A stretch of 28,847 nt of DNA. Origin: a virus. The notes beneath the pieces are model-generated. The model did no database searches and had not been told where the DNA came from. It worked only from the letters and a program-made list of their open reading frames with translations. Each line of letters starts with the position of its first letter. Position 1 is the first letter of the stretch. The stretch lies in the IMG/VR virus record IMGVR_UViG_3300009494_000016, positions 1 through 28,847 of that record, one strand, 5' to 3'. Made by a program: the position numbers and the translations under genes. Shown here piece by piece: positions 15,395 to 23,025 of the stretch.

Positions 15395-17384
15395 TGAGTT
15401 CCCTGACAAAGGCGTCAAATTGTTTTAGGTCACTACCAGTAAGGCGCTTCCTGCACTCCTCCTGGTCAATCTTCTTGATCTTACCATCTGCGACCGCAAC
15501 GGCCTCGTTGGCATCGGTGAAGGTAACGCCGTTCTCCAACACATAGGGTGTTTCCATCGCAAATGTCGAATAGGGGTCGTCTGTGTCTGTCGTCGTCAGC
15601 ACCAACGTATCCGGCAGTGCTCCCAAGACGGTGTTCGATACCCGCGTGATCTCTTCCACCGTAGGCGAAGATGTATCTTCTGCCGAGCACAGCTCGGACT
15701 TGTCCGCTGCCGCCATCACCATATCGAGAATCGCTATGTATCTGCGGATCTTTTTCAGACTACCTACGCTGCCAAGGTGGGCCAGGAAGGTTTTGTCCAT
15801 TACCGTTAGGGCATCAGCGTATTTTAGCACGAACTGCACGACCTTGTCAAGGTAACCCCGGGCCCAGTCGGAGATGAACGTCAGGATCTCATCCACAGGC
15901 GTACATGCCGCGACCAGCTGTGCTGTTTCGTCGTCAGCCACATACCCCCAGAGTTTATCCACAAACTTGTCATACCCCTCCATGAGCTCCCACAGGAGGC
16001 GTGTCGAAGCTCGCTTACCCAACGTCCAGCTCTGGTTCATATACCCGGTGGCGACATAGTTGAGGTCGACGGAGAGACCGTCAATGGCAGCGTTGAGTAC
16101 CGTTCGAATTGATCGTATCGTCGGTAGGTCCATACCGCCAGCGATACGAATCAGGCAGCAAATCGTGTCCTGCGTCTCTTTCCACGACAGCACCGCTGCT
16201 GCTTTGTTGATCAGGCCGTTGGCGTTGGCGATCTGCGCCTCATACACCTCCAGGGCCTTGATGTTAGGTTGGCCCGGCGTAACGTGTCTAGATAGGTCGG
16301 ACCTCTGTCCACCCATGAATTTGCTCGAACTGAGTAGGTTGCCAATAGGCGTGTCGGGGCCAGTGAGGGAGGAGGTGTCGAAGGATCCATCAACCTCTGC
16401 TGGCTCCTCGAACTCTGGGGCCTTTACGTCCATCACCTCAACGATAGCCTCGATGTCTCCCCCCGTCGCCTTGATGTCCGGAATGAGCTGCCACTCCTCC
16501 CAGCCTGGATCTCTAGTCTCCGCCAGGTAGTTCTGCACGTAGTCGATGATCAACCGATAGTCCCCGGGGTTCTTGTACAGCTTGGCCAGCTTGTACGCCC
16601 GCATGTTCTCGAGCAGTGCAAGGGCAGCGGCCTTAGAGGCATCGATGTCTGTCTGGCTGACGTTCTCAAACCCGGGCTGGTCTACGAAGTCATCGGAGAT
16701 CTCATCCTCCAGTAGGTTCGTCACCAATAATCGTGTAATCACGGAGATCGCAATCGCTATGGCAACAGACGCAACCTCTGACCCACTGGGTTGTTTGCCC
16801 GCCGTCTGTGCCTGTGTATCGATGTTATCCGTACCCTTATTGAGCAGCTTCAGCATGATCAGCGTAAATGCCTGCGAGGCCATGTAGACGGCGTCGCTCT
16901 TGTTCATACTCTCGGTCTTCATCGTACGCGTAGTGGCTAGGACGGAAGCTGCGGTGGCGGCATCTCCGGGCAGGACGGCCAACACGTCCTCGTCTATCGC
17001 CTCCTTCTCCCGCTGCAGATAGTCCAGCGCCTCCAGGTACAGGCGTAGTTCGATAAACTCTCCGGCCGAGCCCTCTCTCTTCCTCCGCACCGCCGCCCTT
17101 ACCTCCCGGGCATCTTCCGACACCGGTACGGTGCGCCGCGCAGCTAGCTTAGACGCCCCCTCTAGCAGCGTCCGGACCTTCTCCACCACCTTCTTAGCAG
17201 ACACCTTGACGTCTTTGGCCCGATCGAACACCGCTGCCGATGTCGGTACATCCTGTTTTCGATCCGTCTGTAGCAGACGACGGTCCTTCCGGTACTTAGT
17301 CTCGAATAGCTTACCGAGTTGTTCAGCTCCAGCCATAAAATTCTCTGCTAAGGCCCCCCTGTCTTTGGCAGGGGAGGATGTCAA
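15345..17384 (-). CDS. Large helical protein between terminase and portal, unknown function
   Basis: This 679-residue protein is almost entirely alpha-helical, with Lys/Arg-rich N-terminal helices (FETKYRKDRRLLQTDRK, AKDVKVSAKKVVEKVRTLLE) and acidic later segments. There are no transmembrane segments except a possible hydrophobic helix VASVAIAIAISVITRLLVTN near residue 220. Two starts are plausible. TTG at 17384 lies right after the TerL stop with GAGGAG 10 bases upstream. ATG at 17336 (MAGAEQLGKL) has a weak SD. The interval between them holds a CCCCTG/CAGGGG hairpin that could regulate initiation. The last 50 bases overlap the portal start. It could be a packaging accessory, an internal virion protein or a second structural protein. 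I do not recognise it. Confidence 0.7.
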   Translation of the reverse strand: MTSSPAKDRGALAENFMAGAEQLGKLFETKYRKDRRLLQTDRKQDVPTSAAVFDRAKDVKVSAKKVVEKVRTLLEGASKLAARRTVPVSEDAREVRAAVRRKREGSAGEFIELRLYLEALDYLQREKEAIDEDVLAVLPGDAATAASVLATTRTMKTESMNKSDAVYMASQAFTLIMLKLLNKGTDNIDTQAQTAGKQPSGSEVASVAIAIAISVITRLLVTNLLEDEISDDFVDQPGFENVSQTDIDASKAAALALLENMRAYKLAKLYKNPGDYRLIIDYVQNYLAETRDPGWEEWQLIPDIKATGGDIEAIVEVMDVKAPEFEEPAEVDGSFDTSSLTGPDTPIGNLLSSSKFMGGQRSDLSRHVTPGQPNIKALEVYEAQIANANGLINKAAAVLSWKETQDTICCLIRIAGGMDLPTIRSIRTVLNAAIDGLSVDLNYVATGYMNQSWTLGKRASTRLLWELMEGYDKFVDKLWGYVADDETAQLVAACTPVDEILTFISDWARGYLDKVVQFVLKYADALTVMDKTFLAHLGSVGSLKKIRRYIAILDMVMAAADKSELCSAEDTSSPTVEEITRVSNTVLGALPDTLVLTTTDTDDPYSTFAMETPYVLENGVTFTDANEAVAVADGKIKKIDQEECRKRLTGSDLKQFDAFVRELNERSRDIPKKDIFPLS

Positions 17385-20300
17385 TTAGAACTTACTCCTC
17401 TTGGTCGGTCTTAACGCCTTACGCAATGATTTTAGATCTGCCCGCACCGTCTGGCTGGCCGGTACGATACCTCCGCGGTTAGCTCCGAACAACCGGAGTT
17501 GTTTCTTCGGAACCTCTTTCCCTTGGTTATTGTCCTTACCGTCCTTACCAGGACTACCCGATCGGGTGAACTGCACCATCCGGCTGCTGTTGGCGAACTC
17601 TGTCTCGTTCAGCATGAACACCAGCAGCGTTAGGTTCCACGCCGTCAGGGTGTGGTCGTATCCCTGACTGTACACGGGGCGGCCGTCGGGAGAGACTCTT
17701 TCTTTTCGGTACGACCGCACCTGGTGAACCAGCCCCTTGCCCTTCTTACTATCCTCGGACGCCGGGAACTTCTGCAGCCCACGTTCCATTATCTGCACCG
17801 ACCACTCCACCATGAGGGGCTTGATGTGCTTCTTCAGATCCGCACCCGTAATGGCATCCTTGACGATCACCTTGGAACTCATGTTGTACGCGAACATCTT
17901 TTCTTTCAGGCCCGTCTGGGGGTACTTGGCCCCGATGATCTTCAGCAGCTCCTCATTGGTCGAGCCATACCCGGCGTCGAGCCCTATATAGGTCGGCATC
18001 CACAGCTGGTTAAGCTCAACGATACGATCGATCGACTTCAGCTGGGTGTACTCGCCGCCCTTGACGATATCCTTTGCGACGATCTTGAACGCCTCGGTCT
18101 CGGGATCGTATTCGTTTATCACGATGTGCGTTCCATGTATGTGGTCGTTCCAGTCGACCCCCATCAGGTACATTCGATCCTTATTGGGTACGCACGTATG
18201 CAACTCATACGTACCGATAGCAGCATCGACGTACTTTTTCTGGAACACCCCCTCGGCCTCCTCGCCAAACATGGCGAGCATTTCCCGTTGGTAACCACCG
18301 AAGGTGTACATCTTACGAAACCTTGTATCGGTCTCTTCGGTGTAGCGGGGGGACTCGTGGGAGACTCTCCAGAACTCTTTGAACCCAAGGTCTTTTATCG
18401 TGCACACTTCGTGGAAGGTTTCGCGTTTACCCGTAGGGGTGGTGGAGAAGTTTATTGAGCACGCTGGGTGCGAGGCCTGTATGGCTATGATGGCCTCTAA
18501 GTCATCCTTCGTCAGCAAGTCACTCTCGTCCAAGATAATACAGTTATGGGACATCATGCCTGCTGCCATGTATCTGTTTTGTGCCCCAGACTGTAGGTTA
18601 TAGACATCCGCAGTACCAACGGACCTACGTATTGATTTTTGAATTGGAAGTATTACGTAATGATCTTTCCAGTAAAAGAACTCTACCAACTCACTTACAG
18701 TCTTTCTCTCCGTAGAGAAGAGGGGATGGAAACGCCGCCTGTTCCACTTGACCATGTCTACAGATATACCAGTTCTTTTTGATATCTGGGATTGTATTCC
18801 TGTCTCGCCAAGAACTATACGATTGTCTTTCCAGGTCTTCAGATTGTATATACGTTCGTACCACCTGTATAGCCGCCAGCAGTTAGCCTGTATGGTCTTG
18901 TTAACGCTGTAACAAAAGCCTACAGCCTCAACGTACCTATCAATATTCTCTCTGGAGTTGGTAACACGGAGGGTACCTATCCAACGGTCCTCGTCCCCTT
19001 CCTTGAAGTACTTTGTCTCTGGTCTCGATGTTTTTATGTCAAGATCGTTAAGGAGCTTCTCTACATCATCAAACCAAGTATCAATCCACTCCTCTTTAGT
19101 AGACCGCATATTCATTTCGATTACCCGGACTGTCTTGTCGTTTGCTGCATAGGCAACCCCTGTAGCTTCTGCACTAAACAAGCCAGATAGAAATGCAGCT
19201 TTTATGTAATTGAAATTTCCTTTTACCCAATCTGGAACCCTAAGAGGTTGATATACCTTCTTCCCCCTGGGCGCAATCCCGATAAGGAAGTGGGTGGCGT
19301 GTGTGGAGCAGAACTCAGACACCCACCCACGAATACCCTTCTCTTCATTAGCTTTATATGTTGTGGTAATTTTATGTTTCTGATCACCGAGAATACAAAG
19401 GTCCTCTGTGATCTGTTCCAGATCCTCTTTCTGCCCGGCAAAACCAGATATTGGGGTACGTCTCCTCTTAGCGCTCTTAGTACCCTCTCCGTCTATAAAC
19501 CCATCTCCATAGGAGTACCCTGCTAGACGGGCGCGAATCACAGCCCGACCGAATGTGAGGTCTCGATTGGCAAGAGATACAACTACCTCCTCTGCGTCTT
19601 TAGCAGGGACATCCTTCTTACCATTAAAGAATGGATGCTCTGGCGTACAGTGGGCACAGGTCAGTGGTGTGGATAGGGATAGCACGGGCTGCTCTGGTCT
19701 TTTTACCAGGGCCTCTATCTCTCCAATATGAAAGCCAGCACGTCCACCACCGAACACAGTGTGATCCAGAGTAAGTGTTTCTATTGGTCTTGTAGCAAAC
19801 TCGCTGACGTTGACCGCTGTACCCGCAACAAAACAATCTGCATCTTCGCCACGAATCTTCTCTGACTTATTGCCGCTCTTCACACCACTGGTGAATCCTT
19901 TTATTATGCTTTTATTAGTAAATGAAACTGACTGTGGATTTTTAATGTCTGCCAATACAGACTCTCTAACTGAATCATTTCTATCGATCATGTTCCTAAG
20001 CACACCAAAAAGGCGGTCTACTTGTGCTTCATACGGTGTAATAACCAATATTGTATATGCCTCGTACGCCTTCTTTCCAGGCCGTGTGAGTGCCTTGTGT
20101 AACATGTCCACACAGAGAGCATCGGACTTTCCCGATCTGCGGCCCCAGCGGCACACTTTAGCCAGCGCTGAACATTGCAAAAATTGTGCCTGATACCACT
20201 CGGCGTACCAGTTCAGTGTGAGCCCGGCCCACATAACCGGATCCAGCGTAGCCCGGGTGTACATCGCTTCGTCTTTGGTCATCCCCCTCTTTTCTAGGTC

Positions 20301-20492
20301 CTGTAGCTGATCAAGGACGCTTCCCTCACATAGGGGCTTAAAATTCCCCCACCGCTTCTTATACTGCGCCCTACATAGCTCGCAGAAGTTCTTAGAGCGC
20401 CTTCCCAACAACCCCTCTTCGTACTCTTCGTAGTCTGCGCCCAAGAGATCTTCGAGTATATCTAGCGAGATTGGACTAAATTCAATTACCAT
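17385..20492 (-). CDS. terL: Terminase large subunit, precursor containing an intein
   Basis: TerL is the ATP-driven motor that packages DNA through the portal and cuts the concatemer. The precursor has 1035 residues; removing the intein (residues 220-650) leaves 604, a usual TerL length. Walker A is CRWGRRSGKS (114-123). Walker B is CIILDE (651-656), reconstituted as ADCIILDESD after splicing. The coupling motif is STTPTG (684-689). The nuclease domain shows two Asp motifs, LMGVDWND (Asp780) and YIGLDAGYGS (Asp839), of the RNase H-like fold. The N-terminus has C-x-x-C and a later Cys (residues 37-55), a possible metal site. The ATG overlaps the upstream TAA stop (TAATG). The AT-rich intein stands out against the extein DNA. 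Confidence 0.94.
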   Translation of the reverse strand: MVIEFSPISLDILEDLLGADYEEYEEGLLGRRSKNFCELCRAQYKKRWGNFKPLCEGSVLDQLQDLEKRGMTKDEAMYTRATLDPVMWAGLTLNWYAEWYQAQFLQCSALAKVCRWGRRSGKSDALCVDMLHKALTRPGKKAYEAYTILVITPYEAQVDRLFGVLRNMIDRNDSVRESVLADIKNPQSVSFTNKSIIKGFTSGVKSGNKSEKIRGEDADCFVAGTAVNVSEFATRPIETLTLDHTVFGGGRAGFHIGEIEALVKRPEQPVLSLSTPLTCAHCTPEHPFFNGKKDVPAKDAEEVVVSLANRDLTFGRAVIRARLAGYSYGDGFIDGEGTKSAKRRRTPISGFAGQKEDLEQITEDLCILGDQKHKITTTYKANEEKGIRGWVSEFCSTHATHFLIGIAPRGKKVYQPLRVPDWVKGNFNYIKAAFLSGLFSAEATGVAYAANDKTVRVIEMNMRSTKEEWIDTWFDDVEKLLNDLDIKTSRPETKYFKEGDEDRWIGTLRVTNSRENIDRYVEAVGFCYSVNKTIQANCWRLYRWYERIYNLKTWKDNRIVLGETGIQSQISKRTGISVDMVKWNRRRFHPLFSTERKTVSELVEFFYWKDHYVILPIQKSIRRSVGTADVYNLQSGAQNRYMAAGMMSHNCIILDESDLLTKDDLEAIIAIQASHPACSINFSTTPTGKRETFHEVCTIKDLGFKEFWRVSHESPRYTEETDTRFRKMYTFGGYQREMLAMFGEEAEGVFQKKYVDAAIGTYELHTCVPNKDRMYLMGVDWNDHIHGTHIVINEYDPETEAFKIVAKDIVKGGEYTQLKSIDRIVELNQLWMPTYIGLDAGYGSTNEELLKIIGAKYPQTGLKEKMFAYNMSSKVIVKDAITGADLKKHIKPLMVEWSVQIMERGLQKFPASEDSKKGKGLVHQVRSYRKERVSPDGRPVYSQGYDHTLTAWNLTLLVFMLNETEFANSSRMVQFTRSGSPGKDGKDNNQGKEVPKKQLRLFGANRGGIVPASQTVRADLKSLRKALRPTKRSKF
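18543..19835 (-). mobile_element. LAGLIDADG intein in the terminase large subunit
   Basis: The 431-residue intein begins at Cys220 (CFVAGTAVNVSEF, block A) and ends HN before Cys651 (block G); block B is TPEHPFF and block F is VYNLQSGAQN. Cys1, His-Asn at the end and Cys+1 are all present, so splicing should work. Two LAGLIDADG helices, RLAGYSYGDGFIDGEG (322-337) and FLSGLFSAEATG (about 434-446), give a homing endonuclease of the dodecapeptide class. An HTH-like stretch SQISKRTGISVDMVKWNRRR lies at about 567-588. The insertion site is the conserved Walker B strand, where an intein is hard to lose by imprecise deletion. The DNA is visibly AT-richer than the flanks, suggesting acquisition by transfer. 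Confidence 0.95.
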
Positions 20493-21052
20493 TACATACC
20501 TATTCCGGAAAAGTTATTGTAGGCCGTACTGGCTCTGACGTTCCGCCCGGCCGACCACGCACCGAGGAGTCCGCCGATCGGACTACCTATGCTGACACCG
20601 GCCATCGCACCTGCGGCGGCACCCATTCCGACCATGCTGCCCGCGCCCATTGTGCCAAACTGCTCTGCATACGACAGGAAGGCGTTCACACCACTTCCGC
20701 CGTGCGCTATAGGGTTGATGGCCATCTTGGGAATCCGCGAGCCGAACCACATCGCGTGCTTCTCTGCAAAGCCCTTAATGGCCTGTCTGCCATAGGGGGT
20801 TGTGAGCCCTAGACCGACCGCAGCACCAACCGCACCCAGCGCGAGTGCGCCTTTGATCCCACCGGTGATGGATCCTTTGAGACCTCCACCGATACCGGCG
20901 ACGGCCCCCCTGGGCTCTCCGCCAGATCCTACGAACCCAACACCGCCTGCGATGCCACCACTGACGGCCATCTCGGTCAGGATCCGCCGCGGGGTGAAGG
21001 TGGAGCGCATAAAGGCTAGTGCGCCGCCCACTGTGGGGTCCATTGCTGACAT
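20492..21052 (-). CDS. Gly/Ala-rich hydrophobic protein 1 (upstream of terL)
   Basis: The 186-residue protein starts MSAMDPTVGGALAFM. I chose ATG 21052, because GAGAGG lies 7 bases upstream. It is dense in Gly and Ala, with long amphipathic or hydrophobic runs such as GGIKGALALGAVGAAVGLGL and SMVGMGAAAGAMAGVSIG. It is like phage proteins that insert into or disrupt membranes, or that are packed inside the head. There is no signal peptide. The TAA stop overlaps the terL ATG, so it is translationally coupled to terL. It resembles the three genes upstream of it in style. Confidence 0.7.
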   Translation of the reverse strand: MSAMDPTVGGALAFMRSTFTPRRILTEMAVSGGIAGGVGFVGSGGEPRGAVAGIGGGLKGSITGGIKGALALGAVGAAVGLGLTTPYGRQAIKGFAEKHAMWFGSRIPKMAINPIAHGGSGVNAFLSYAEQFGTMGAGSMVGMGAAAGAMAGVSIGSPIGGLLGAWSAGRNVRASTAYNNFSGIGM

Positions 21053-21086
21053 CACTGTACCTCTCTAAGTCGTTTGTACATAAGGA

Positions 21087-21695
21087 CTAACGGTGTGCAA
21101 GTCTTGCTTCGCCGCCCAAGCTATTACGATACCCGCCCATCCCGGATTCGTGTATCGCCTGCAGTCCTGCCTGCCGCATCGTCGCGGCCTGTCGGGTGTC
21201 GACGAACCTCGTTGCCGTGGAGGGTCCTTGGTCTCTCAGCTTCCGACCCACATCCGCTAGGGCGTTGAATCCGCCCACAGCCATGTCCAGGAACATCGGC
21301 GCTAGGTTGCCGTACATGAAGTAGTTAAGACCGACGTTGAGCGCTCCCGCTCCGAGCGCGGCGGCTGTGGCTCTAGGTACGGCACCGGGCAGAACGGTTG
21401 CTGCTTTCCCAAAGCCCCGTGTCAGTCTTTTCTGGGCAGCAATGTTTGCTGCGCTCCATCTTGCACCAAGACCGCCCCTGGTTCCAAAGAAGGCCTTCCA
21501 GGTCTTGCGTTGCATCTTTCGGCCAAACGACCTCTCGAAACTACCCTTACGGGATCCGAATCGCCACGAACCCTCAACGAGTCCCTTACCGGCTGCTCGA
21601 CGTGCAGCGTAGGCCTCGGTTGCTGCACCGAAGCCAAACGTCTGGAGCTTGCCCGCTCCGAGCATTGCCCCACCGAATAGTGCCAGCTCTAGCAT
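21087..21695 (-). CDS. Gly/Ala-rich hydrophobic protein 2
   Basis: The 202-residue protein starts MLELALFGGAMLGAGK. I set the ATG at 21695 because TAGGT precedes it and it lies 5 bases after the preceding stop; the longer frame starts inside that gene. The N-terminal helix is hydrophobic, followed by a basic section (FGSRKGSFERSFGRKMQRKT), a Gly/Ala section with LGAGALNVGLNYFMYGN and a polar end. The mix of basic and hydrophobic segments would suit a membrane-interacting or ejected virion protein. Its role is unknown. Confidence 0.65.
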   Translation of the reverse strand: MLELALFGGAMLGAGKLQTFGFGAATEAYAARRAAGKGLVEGSWRFGSRKGSFERSFGRKMQRKTWKAFFGTRGGLGARWSAANIAAQKRLTRGFGKAATVLPGAVPRATAAALGAGALNVGLNYFMYGNLAPMFLDMAVGGFNALADVGRKLRDQGPSTATRFVDTRQAATMRQAGLQAIHESGMGGYRNSLGGEARLAHR

Positions 21696-21700
21696 ATTAC

Positions 21701-22543
21701 CTACCTGTTGTAGTGCATGGCTAATCCTAGCCCCGCAGTGTTGTTGTGATTGCTCGACATCCCGTAGACTTCGCCCCACGAGCCCTCTCCGACCCTGGAG
21801 GGTCGATCTCCGGCCAACATGTGACGTAGTACCCGGCCACCACTACGAAGGCCCGCCGCGGCAACACCGGCACCGATTATCGCCGCCATCGGGTGCCGCA
21901 TCGCCAGCCCCATCACACCGCCACTCATGTTGCGCAGCCGGGGTCCGGTCAACGCACCCATCGCGGTACCGAGCATCGCAGCTCCTCCGGTGCCGCCGAC
22001 GAGCCCACCAATGGCTCCGCCGATCAGCCCACCAGCGGCACGCACACCCATTCGGCCACCAGCGCCTACGGCGGCATCGCCCATCATGAGCGCAGTGCCC
22101 TTGGCGGCTTTGGAGCCGATGCCGAACATCATCTCCGCGCCTCCACCAAGGATTCCGGCCGCGGATAAACCAGCCTTACCTAAACCACCGGCGAGCGGGC
22201 GAGCAAAGGCAAAGCCTGCGGTACCGGCGGCTAAACCAACACCACCACCGATAGCTGCGCCTGTTGTCATCCCGCCCGGACCCCCCTGGGTGAGACCGAT
22301 GAATCCGCCAAGACCAGCACCGGCAGCTCCGCCAAGTAGGGCGAACGGCGATGCATGGGCGGCCCAGGCTGCGCCGGATCTGAAGGCACTGCCGGGGCCA
22401 AAGTGCAATCCTGTAGAGACTCCTCGGTAGTTCATCCGGCCAGCAACTTGCTTATTAAACACACTTTGTGAAATAAGTCGTCCACCCAACCCGCCTGGTG
22501 TACCCTTGGGGTATCGTGGGCCATATTGTGCGTAGTTTGCCAT
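21701..22543 (-). CDS. Gly/Ala-rich hydrophobic protein 3
   Basis: This 280-residue protein has the strongest Gly/Ala bias of the set. It has several repeats of a G-x-x-G/A-x-x-G type, such as GGLIGGAIGGLVGGTGGAAM and AAIIGAGVAAAGL. Such patterns form glycine-zipper helices that pack in membranes or oligomers. The start is ATG 22543, overlapping the previous TAA stop (TAATG). No signal peptide or enzymatic motif is visible. Like its neighbours, it could be a pilot or ejection protein or an internal head component; this is speculative. Confidence 0.65.
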   Translation of the reverse strand: MANYAQYGPRYPKGTPGGLGGRLISQSVFNKQVAGRMNYRGVSTGLHFGPGSAFRSGAAWAAHASPFALLGGAAGAGLGGFIGLTQGGPGGMTTGAAIGGGVGLAAGTAGFAFARPLAGGLGKAGLSAAGILGGGAEMMFGIGSKAAKGTALMMGDAAVGAGGRMGVRAAGGLIGGAIGGLVGGTGGAAMLGTAMGALTGPRLRNMSGGVMGLAMRHPMAAIIGAGVAAAGLRSGGRVLRHMLAGDRPSRVGEGSWGEVYGMSSNHNNTAGLGLAMHYNR

Positions 22544-23025
22544 TAGCTAAGTCCGTACCACGTACCTAGTCCGCCCATGGCGGCGAAGCCGCGGGCGTAC
22601 TTGGTTGCCATTCCATGCCCCCGGATTCCTTTGGGCCACCGGTTGAGCCCGTACTTGAGTCCACTATACATGGCAGCGCCACCCATGATGGGTGCGGCGA
22701 AGCGCGTCATCTTCCTACCGGTGTCGGTGCTCGACACCAACCCCAGACCGAGTGCGGCCCCCGCGCCAAACGCTCCGGTGCGGATAGCGGCCTGACCGAA
22801 GCGCATCTCTCCCGCACGGAATGCGTGCTTCATCGCCATCCCCCCGGAGAAGCGCGAGGCGCGCCCGGATAGGCGGGCACCAGAGGCGGCCATCCCACCC
22901 ATGCTCATCCCGGAGAAGTACCCGCCCAAGACTGAGCCGATACCGCCCTTGTTGAGCGCATGACGTGCTACCTTCCACGAAGTACCAATGTCCATTGCCT
23001 TTGCGATTCCTGACCAAGCGCCCAT
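22543..23025 (-). CDS. Gly/Ala/Met-rich hydrophobic protein 4
   Basis: The 160-residue protein starts MGAWSGIAKAMD. ATG 23025 is preferred over an in-frame TTG nine bases upstream because TAGGAG lies 9 bases before the ATG. It is rich in Gly, Ala and Met (FSGMSMGGMAASG), with hydrophobic stretches such as AFGAGAALGLGLVS and AAPIMGGAAMYSGL. Its start and stop both overlap the neighbours in TAATG junctions, so it is part of one tightly coupled operon from 25709 down to terL. The function is unknown. Confidence 0.65.
   Translation of the reverse strand: MGAWSGIAKAMDIGTSWKVARHALNKGGIGSVLGGYFSGMSMGGMAASGARLSGRASRFSGGMAMKHAFRAGEMRFGQAAIRTGAFGAGAALGLGLVSSTDTGRKMTRFAAPIMGGAAMYSGLKYGLNRWPKGIRGHGMATKYARGFAAMGGLGTWYGLS

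Noticed and set aside
17351-17376. Terminator after terL
   Set aside because: The hairpin has no U-tract on the minus strand and is followed by GCCTTAGCAG. The downstream gene probably starts before it.
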